Shown piece after piece: positions 61,901 to 64,000 of a DNA stretch of 64,000 nt. Each line of letters opens with the position of its first letter. The first letter of the stretch is position 1. This DNA comes from RGIG426 sp045640165 (GTDB lineage: Bacteria; Bacillota; Clostridia; Oscillospirales; Acutalibacteraceae): NCBI GenBank assembly GCA_045640165.1, contig JAZUEK010000037.1, positions 1 to 64,000 on the forward strand, written 5' to 3'. A program made the translations under genes and the position numbers. Below the pieces are notes generated by a model. The model was not told the origin of the DNA, searched no databases, and worked only from the letters and a program-made list of their open reading frames with translations.

Positions 61901-63454
61901 AACCGTGTCGATGTCACCGTCTTTGTTCGCCATATAGGTATCCGAAGATTTGAAATAGATGTCCGCCGGACGGTCATCCATCACCACGTTACCGTCAGCA
62001 TCCACCATTTCTTCGCCAGTCGTCGCATTAATGCGCGGCGTTTCTTCGCGAACGCTCTGCTGCACAATGTTAAACTCCGAAATATGTTTGCTTTGAGCAA
62101 CCGTGCCGTAATTGTTGAGGTTGCGCAGATGACGCAGATAGGATACGTTCGCATTCAACACGCCACCGTCAGTCGTCTCCGCCGAAGCAAAGAGGCTATG
62201 TTGCGCCACAATATCCGAGCCGGGCTCAGTCAAGATCGTCAAGTCGCCCAGTTTGATTTCAAAGTTCGCGGTCACTTCCAAATCGCAACCGTTTTTGAAC
62301 ATCGCCAGGAACGCCGCCTTGTCATCACCGTCGCCACCGGAGATTGTGCTGTCATTCAAAATTGTCTCAATATTCGGCGTATCTCCGTCGCGATCCAAAC
62401 TATCCAGCAAAATGTACGCAGTGGGGGTATAATTCGTCACCGAGCCACATACATAGTGCGTCACCGTATCGCTATAATCCGCACGGGAATCCGCAGCCGT
62501 CAACTCCGCCACGCGCAACGGAATCGTCACGTGTGCCTGCGTTTTGGTATACGTATCTGTCGCCGTCAGCACCACTTCCGATTTACCGATGCCCTGCTGA
62601 TACAGAGCAAAAGCCTCCGCCGACATCTCGCAAGAAACGCGGACGTACAAATCTTCTTTGTTGATAATTTCGCAAATCGGGCGGAACGGTTTGTTCTCGC
62701 TGGGTTTAAGCATATCCGTAGGATCACCGCGATAATAACCAATCATAATTTCGCCGGAATCCGCCGGGAATTCCTTGCGGAACGAAGATTTGCGACCCTC
62801 TTTGGTTTCGTCAATCTCGCCGCCCATTTTGATTTCATTAAGAGTATTTTCGTGAATATCTGCCGAAGTGAAGCCAGTTTTGGCATCAGAGTAAAACGCC
62901 GCATACACATCACCGGTGTAGGGGTTGAATTCGATATAATAATGTTGGTCAAGAGTAGTCGCCGCCACCGACGCCTCGGAAATCAAATACTTCGACGCAA
63001 AAACATTCTCGGCAATCGCAGCATCATCCGTTGCATCCGGATCGTGCATAATACCGTAGAAATTCATATAGTCGTCAGAATTCCACTTCTTCGCCCAATC
63101 CTGAGGCACCAAAGCAGTATAATCCTTAACATCGCCGTCTTCCGTCACGACGTCTGTCAAATAACTGCAGTCCTTCACGCCGTCATCGCGCAAATCTTCC
63201 AGCAATTGATTCAACTCGCCCGTCGCTTTCATAGACGTAAGACGACTTTGCGCCGCAAGATAGACGTCTTTGGCATAGCTATTAAGCCGCGCGAGTTCCA
63301 GGTTCTTCTGGATTTGCGCGACCGCAGGCACAGCAAGCCCGAACAAAATGGTCATGATGGCAAGAGTGATCATCATCTCCATCATGGTAAAACCGGTGCG
63401 TCTCTTAGGTTTCACGCTCCTCGGTCTGCTGTTCGCATAATTTGTATTTTTCAT
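49913..63454 (-). CDS. Giant pilin-like surface protein (4,513 residues) with type IV prepilin signal
   Basis: N-terminus MKNTNYANSRPRSVKPKRRTG precedes FTMMEMMITLAIMTILFGLA: a canonical class III signal (cleavage after G21, Phe+1, Glu+5) and pilin helix, then a helical AQIQKNLELARLNSYAKDVY. Approximate modules: GLUG-like repeats at 570-790 and 1400-1525 (VGGLVGSATSTVFQNC, VGGMVGNMKGATVTG); one EF-hand-like loop DTNGDGQVDSND near 855; four CBM-like units beginning LIKNGxFxxGxxxW near 2783, 3204, 4043 and 4184; nine InlB-B/Flg_new-like repeats near 2925, 3353, 3421, 3500, 3585, 3657, 3735, 3960 and 4320; four copies of an unknown module near 2125, 2310, 3020 and 3815. Ser/Thr-rich linkers separate the blocks. 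No LPXTG or dockerin. Start ATG 63454 after GGGAGG. First gene of the pilus locus; inferred to be an adhesin carried on the pilus or a pseudopilus base. Confidence 0.9.
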   Translation of the reverse strand: MKNTNYANSRPRSVKPKRRTGFTMMEMMITLAIMTILFGLAVPAVAQIQKNLELARLNSYAKDVYLAAQSRLTSMKATGELNQLLEDLRDDGVKDCSYLTDVVTEDGDVKDYTALVPQDWAKKWNSDDYMNFYGIMHDPDATDDAAIAENVFASKYLISEASVAATTLDQHYYIEFNPYTGDVYAAFYSDAKTGFTSADIHENTLNEIKMGGEIDETKEGRKSSFRKEFPADSGEIMIGYYRGDPTDMLKPSENKPFRPICEIINKEDLYVRVSCEMSAEAFALYQQGIGKSEVVLTATDTYTKTQAHVTIPLRVAELTAADSRADYSDTVTHYVCGSVTNYTPTAYILLDSLDRDGDTPNIETILNDSTISGGDGDDKAAFLAMFKNGCDLEVTANFEIKLGDLTILTEPGSDIVAQHSLFASAETTDGGVLNANVSYLRHLRNLNNYGTVAQSKHISEFNIVQQSVREETPRINATTGEEMVDADGNVVMDDRPADIYFKSSDTYMANKDGDIDTVVYWTDAEMLVPGTPLENPISSMKPIDLGGNIPATYDGNGFGLYDFDIVGSTANIGLFATTKNMTFKNVTLVDAKVRAADNELGRDHVGGLVGSATSTVFQNCAVRLRDENPMGVKYFEGVSRLRDRSIYAEKSNNVGGMVGKAQGCTFADSYAAVWVQGQDSVGGLVGNMDSGAINRCYTSEDTVGGSRVGGMVGNMKGATVTGVTGAPCYATGDVQGTQNVGGFVGAAQDSDFINANSYGKVVDINSTKNNVHGFVGKIGGSASDSTFVACNYLTMNGYNKSLDADPSGAQPRLFGDFALLNADDGTYANSADDSHPYTISETVFPFPMLKENKDTNGDGQVDSNDAQKTIPHYGDWPVESTVQTCMVYYEKYEDGTYGFDVCTSLKGDNDSANTWVYNSLWEGDFTVVEDGYAILSSDRLTDMYQIGENGQKITNGTLGELTQIFNGNMVLASGSNKVSENVFIYPLPNDLQGMSDAYENAMKQTNATYYQKLILSGYNNSATVFENYTFYYNPVLAKTVINPKPEQVDHPFDVIPGSNPEKRYCPTAADMPTPSASIIRSARQLNALGRINWYWDKNFVFKQECHVNFSKYTKNYIGLALDLSGAGQKADNPYRNVPIGTEAKPFAGMYDGGGNRIYDYCQETTGVSATGLFGVIDGACVQNVILMAESQETGTAFIRTSDATDVAPLVGRVKNGAYVAPASGGGTSTDRKLVEAKRNGFDSADNKSSLDSSAGTFTFNGDQSMDGQWRDLWPNLIPASDEEYTVVTVTGDFSGVTSARLYYQTQDHSWDPVVVYLDTSDAIINEDGSQVTFTLHEADFHANADTGEKAWKDFNLQLTGGNLSTWTKEGTSISIVKYTTAAASAGGATGDEGPSAYLQQGVTTVKNCAVAGYVIESTANRAHVGGLAGTVIGQVQNCSAVNKTIDAVATDNVYVGGFAGDNQGVVAMCYAGGMLKGYATGNTNAQIAGLVGNQNGGVLCDCYNYCQFENNASHSSKFYGVAGGATDKIIHSHFFVDAITKQEDGYFAVSSTDGDGNVTWNLSDKLLDKGRNWEYSITVKDTDANGNDLETTHTETRTVPYGLTYSEMKKLFSGGEYALRGTSGIADFDHSWPYDQTLAGGYPFPAVVTVNSHEYFESQDGLLDSDGNPVSGWKDVHRFSHFGDWILPPGTIFSNETAFNGTFWADFCVDPTYNTDYRYYWDAWLKEMKYQASIGNLKAGDYIEIIVEPEFKYDRYEAVGKFQCAIHTLLKDTTKNVWDDENDAAYEAQGIHFTNGQVYQFLFDVADTGIMKENDPQLWFAVNYHSAGGLKDGSLWDSLNKKDAEYYPGNDDPFRINRLMVNIYRANTTSSTTNTTTRKSTTGSSAGTTAQEQPMQLKLLKEWTFEEAGAENILVSSKAVNGEITDLCGAGTATDGQKQHSNRVVLNDDGSLRMNIGSAWKLPDTLQTGEGYQVEATFTLDAQDAIKDANNAYPYESWTEQKAPLALQPVLVQPIKDAAGNIITNDFYYANEVVVAQAVQKEGNNKGKIVWSQPVLYTFGAAGKTFDSNAYIRWESPIAGKTLNGTLYVDNVSVKKLEKVNGQSSSSSSSTPADVSDPKLQDVFRSPQVGDVSAPTYQTSSQDQYRNASLGGTCKDVDTGITWTQFLKQHESLTESQYMEIKLTYPAGFANAELDDFTFTCDSYAYNEGTILSEIKAKSIDTANRTVTYEIYGPLERSQAAEYGSMNLRTFFTYRNALDLTDNKVLKDGLADQFFVDVRIYDRSPSATEMPEPTQYVPPEEKKTRELSGGTVSNWWKSDSVNDKSYMDLSYQKDGLTKDGQTQKWQDFAQANGALTDSQYIRITLTNNDAPFGTLTAENLKVDMYTYLGVDNHHVQEKARSVSADGKTIVYQINGPLSMNEDSTAYGYMKGVSFSDVAGSLAPNTSILVEILDTTTTATLQLDNFDVAAGETFTPNLKVGSITLNGDEFASVNVGDDITGWFDHLGVDESIRDLAATVRTVNGSVLSFDITGSVSALPTNNITVTVTVPSDKMKNGGTAVTAGSFVIGPKVAKAEIVGDNLNRTFYRGEPITSALDGHPHLVNLKISNTTFTSNFGSVADWIEGTLPAGMGIDTIGADGSDGVTITLSGTPTEDVSGLKVTFVVPASATAFGQKLTAGTITFNVTQRPTVETPSITVNGTSPFRGSVRFNINCATTDATVWYQILDADGNVVKAAQQYTGATTTEQLEPGTYKIEAWAERTGYTSSDHFITPNAFEIIEDNNLIKNGYFEGGLDGWTDAVNPDVWTVNANGQLVYQGNKDGKLVASFVQNANLQAGKTYKLSIGTLNPGTATTSKGVDLRVWYGVGNKENQDYAKLTSSGSEVTFTIEDLTKFEIYISIPKEQSFTVPPVFDDIVLTEVSGGDPVSHTITVTDGTASSTSAIAGATVTLTANAAPNGKVFDKWTVTEGGVTLADVNSATTTFVMGNANVKVAATYKDAGTTSESSESSTTSETSTPSGDRTKVAQWVTTEGITGGHLETNGTGTMRVDWNNVGSYSIVETKESGEMSWSNFLTKVQNASLFTSDAYLEIVFESLTDNPTFGGAVAAKTTLESKCFAMFDKAAIRADDKTIVFQTDKGLTFNGNQEVTLLATLQDVTSVLGGGQGRVTVTLYTGSTGGGETSESETSTSASSETSTSATSEPETYTNLIVNGNFANGMTGWTQEPAASGEYAGFFTVSGGKLNVAIPTYRAPKLIASFTEPLETKTEYTLHVDMTTSGSANDKITVRIKKDNNNSEILTSTGNITFTTPSDLTNFKIFVEVAGESNDLETAVIDNFILVKGDHIPSGGDSDDTVHSITVTGGTADATSAEQGVTVHLTPGTPSAGKKFDHWNVISGDVTVNADNTFVMGDKDVYIEGIFEDIEYSITVQNGAANLSKAKMGASVTLSNPVVQVGQTFDHWEIVSPSDVTITNAISPSGASFTMPASDVTVRAVINKIDYTVTVTVNPTSAAGTVKVLRNNVETTVVNVGDEVTLTATPNDGYTFSSWTVTGATVANASSATTTISNITGDVAITANFEETVVPTYGVTVEKGTVDGGTTQFVAGTTVSITANDPEPGYKFDKWTSSDVTITNASSADGATFTMPAKAVTVTATFVQVNYTVTCNAVQNGTIKVNNAASATANYGDTVTLTAIPNTGYVFTGWSVSGGTLNSTNANPATLTVPAADVTVSATFNQQSYDITVSNDTTMGTASASVAKATYQDTVTLTATANPGWTFDKWTSSDVTITSATSATNASFTMPAKAVTVTATYKADPTTAVASWTSNSVSTVNRDANGVATMTVGSNISGSTGTTTQTLNEFLSSHSIGTNQYLKVTFEKTGGKFGNARRAATTLSGATTAYADDIKLEFYSKSNLSGDITVTYTNASAVPGISEVKCTLAIYNYTTDPIASINQGDKDATYTVTVDGGTAEPTSGTYGKTVTVTPATQSGKTFVGWELDGDGTNYLYLVDDDQNNTDNPLVFTMPYNNVSIKAKFETAATEPTPTDGNLIKNGDFSNGTADWEKACTTFEVTGGVASISDGHNSGDKYGISQAVNFIVGHSYTFSCDITMTKGSAATLYVNSSTNDKFKTDLAGHYSVTFEAVSGMDVVKIGGSDIDFTIDNISLIDNTAGGDTPTEPIVTDPTQPPVTGNLIKNGNFANGTTDWTFTGNAAIEGGKARLPKWKDGNINQDISVVAGTTYTVTINYDGEKSGLHVPVTLGGTSLGQMEGGASSTFTTTYTATSTGTVTLTIGKTDGTLDGYCDIANVSVTSGGSTPTQATTQAPKYKVTLGSVTGGTITASQTTDVAEGDEITLTATPASGYTFGGWNVTGATVANASNASTTFTMPKGDVTVSATFNAQPVGGGTLTIDASYKTGQYTGMGALPSDRITPSTSVTISGSTATVVVHYDGYYQPQSVSNWSDVVTVKVGGTELVPDVNAPSGNSVNVTLTYTVPVNGATTVVIESAIYTNIPYITIS
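52025..53400 (-). repeat. Block of six tandem InlB-B/Flg_new-like repeats within the giant gene
   Basis: Encodes six successive units of about 70-80 residues, each of the form YxVTVxxG...GxTVTLTAxPxxGYxFxxWxxxxxxxxxxxxxTFTMPAxxVTVxATF. Units near 52.0, 52.3, 52.5, 52.7, 53.0 and 53.2 kb; neighbouring copies share long identical phrases such as FTMPAKAVTVTATF, suggesting internal duplication. Three further dispersed copies lie at about 50.3, 51.4 and 54.6 kb. Confidence 0.85.
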
Positions 63455-63820
63455 ACTCTCGACCTCCCACAAAGTGTCGTGGATAATGCAATAATATAAT
63501 ATGGATATAAAAGAGTGTATAGGGTGGTATACCCACCCACATATCTACAAAGCGGAAATCCGCTTCGTTTTCCCGTAAAAATTTGTACTTTTGGGGTTAG
63601 TCACGGCTATCTTCGCCACATTTTTTCTCCCAAAGCACGACGAAAAAGCAAAATTTGCGGTTTTTCCGCAAAAATTTGCATTTTTCTACCCTTTTTCGTA
63701 TTGTCTTTTTCGGCTTTTCCTTTTCACAAAAAGTCGTTTTTTTGGTAGATAACAACAAAACGCGTCTACAAATTTGCGTCCGCGTTGGTCATTTTGCACA
63801 AAGTAGGTGCTATCTACCCA
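63455..63820 (-). other. Long structured leader of the giant pilin gene
   Basis: About 365 untranslated bases between the promoter and the giant start codon. It contains hairpins TAGGTG...CACCTA (63804-63824, at the 5' end of the transcript), AAATTTGCGG/CCGCAAAAATTT (63649-63678, terminator-like) and the near palindrome GGGTGGTATACCCACCC (63522-63538). The motif TACCCACC occurs at both ends of the leader. I could not match it to a cyclic di-GMP or other known riboswitch. No gene is supported here. Confidence 0.5.
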
Positions 63821-63825
63821 CCTAT

Positions 63826-63854
63826 ATAATAGAACAATTCACCAGAAATGTCAA
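63826..63854 (-). promoter_or_regulatory. Promoter of the giant pilin / pilus operon
   Basis: Minus-strand TTGACA (63849-63854), 17-base spacer, TATTAT (63826-63831). It is the only consensus-like promoter upstream of the giant pilin gene that I found. Confidence 0.78.
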
Positions 63855-63965
63855 CGAAAAATTTGAATTTTTCGACCGCTTTTTTCGCCTTTCCAAAAAT
63901 TTCCGTCAAAATCACACGCCTTGTAACATTTTCACAAAAAATTCAAAAATTATCAAAAAAAGTCG

Positions 63966-63994
63966 TTGCATTTTGGTCGAAAATGTAGTATACT
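63966..63994 (+). promoter_or_regulatory. Rightward promoter at the window edge
   Basis: TTGCAT (63966-63971), 17-base spacer, TATACT (63989-63994), pointing out of the window toward an unseen gene. The interval 63855-63965 is AT-rich and shows no gene. Confidence 0.65.
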
Positions 63995-64000
63995 CTATCT

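Noticed and set aside
61139..63499. A 786-codon plus-strand open frame opposite the start of the giant pilin
   Set aside because: Same reason: composition is a mirror of the sense gene and no family or start signal is recognisable.
63515..63748. 77-codon plus-strand frame in the leader region of the giant pilin
   Set aside because: No ribosome binding site, low-complexity Phe/Lys/Ser composition and located in an AT-rich non-coding leader.
63455..63820. Cyclic di-GMP riboswitch before the pilus genes
   Set aside because: Expected on biological grounds, but I could not find the conserved GEMM core sequences on the minus strand.

Overview
The window looks like a chromosomal segment of an uncultured monoderm Clostridia bacterium, probably of the gut Oscillospirales/Ruminococcaceae type. 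The evidence is: type I dockerin proteins, a tRNA-Trp T-box, a CIRCE element in front of groES-groEL, a Bacillus-type LexA box (GAACNNNNGTTC) in front of recA, single-chain alpha2-type glycyl-tRNA synthetase, short-form HisG with HisZ, consensus sigma-A promoters (TTGACA-17-TATAAT) and type IV pilus genes without an outer-membrane secretin. Species-level placement is not possible from the sequence alone.

Layout. 1-6.8 kb: leftward histidine operon headed by a YerC/HisR-type repressor, then a fused hisZ-hisG, hisD, hisC, hisB, hisH, hisA and hisF (cut by the window edge). 6.8-7.3 kb: intergenic dispersed repeats. 7.3-9.9 kb: argG-argH (leftward). 10.1-13.4 kb: glyQS, interrupted by an in-frame TAA, and a GH20 hexosaminidase. 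13.5-19.8 kb: leftward recA-recX-rimO-pgsA-dCMP deaminase-lipoprotein-dockerin protein-membrane protein, with a LexA box at the head. 20-21 kb: tRNA-Gly(GCC) and lgt. 21.1-22.9 kb: a short adaptor and a MacB/FtsX-like permease without an ATPase. 22.9-24.6 kb: T-box controlled trpB without trpA. 24.6-32 kb: two small proteins, a PLP-dependent lyase-like enzyme, GNAT, murD, and a dockerin protein with 18 YD-like repeats. 32.2-34.1 kb: a RING-like zinc/membrane protein and galU. 34.1-38 kb: a second dispersed repeat cluster, groEL-groES and a DUF1846 protein. 38.1-39.9 kb: plsY-gpsA. 40-63.5 kb: leftward type IV pilus locus.

The pilus locus is the most striking part. In transcription order it holds a 4,513-residue protein that begins with a type IV prepilin signal, a PilX/GspK-like minor pilin, two small prepilins, pilB, pilT, pilC, pilD, pilM, pilN and pilO. 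The giant protein carries GLUG-like repeats, four CBM-like modules, nine InlB-B-like repeats and four copies of a module I do not recognise. I infer it is a pilus-anchored, probably glycan-binding adhesin. No ordinary major pilin is visible in the window. The inner-membrane platform gene pilC also carries a single in-frame TAA, followed by an intact, clearly PilC-like remainder. Two otherwise intact genes (glyQS and pilC) each broken by one TAA is unusual and should be checked at the read level.
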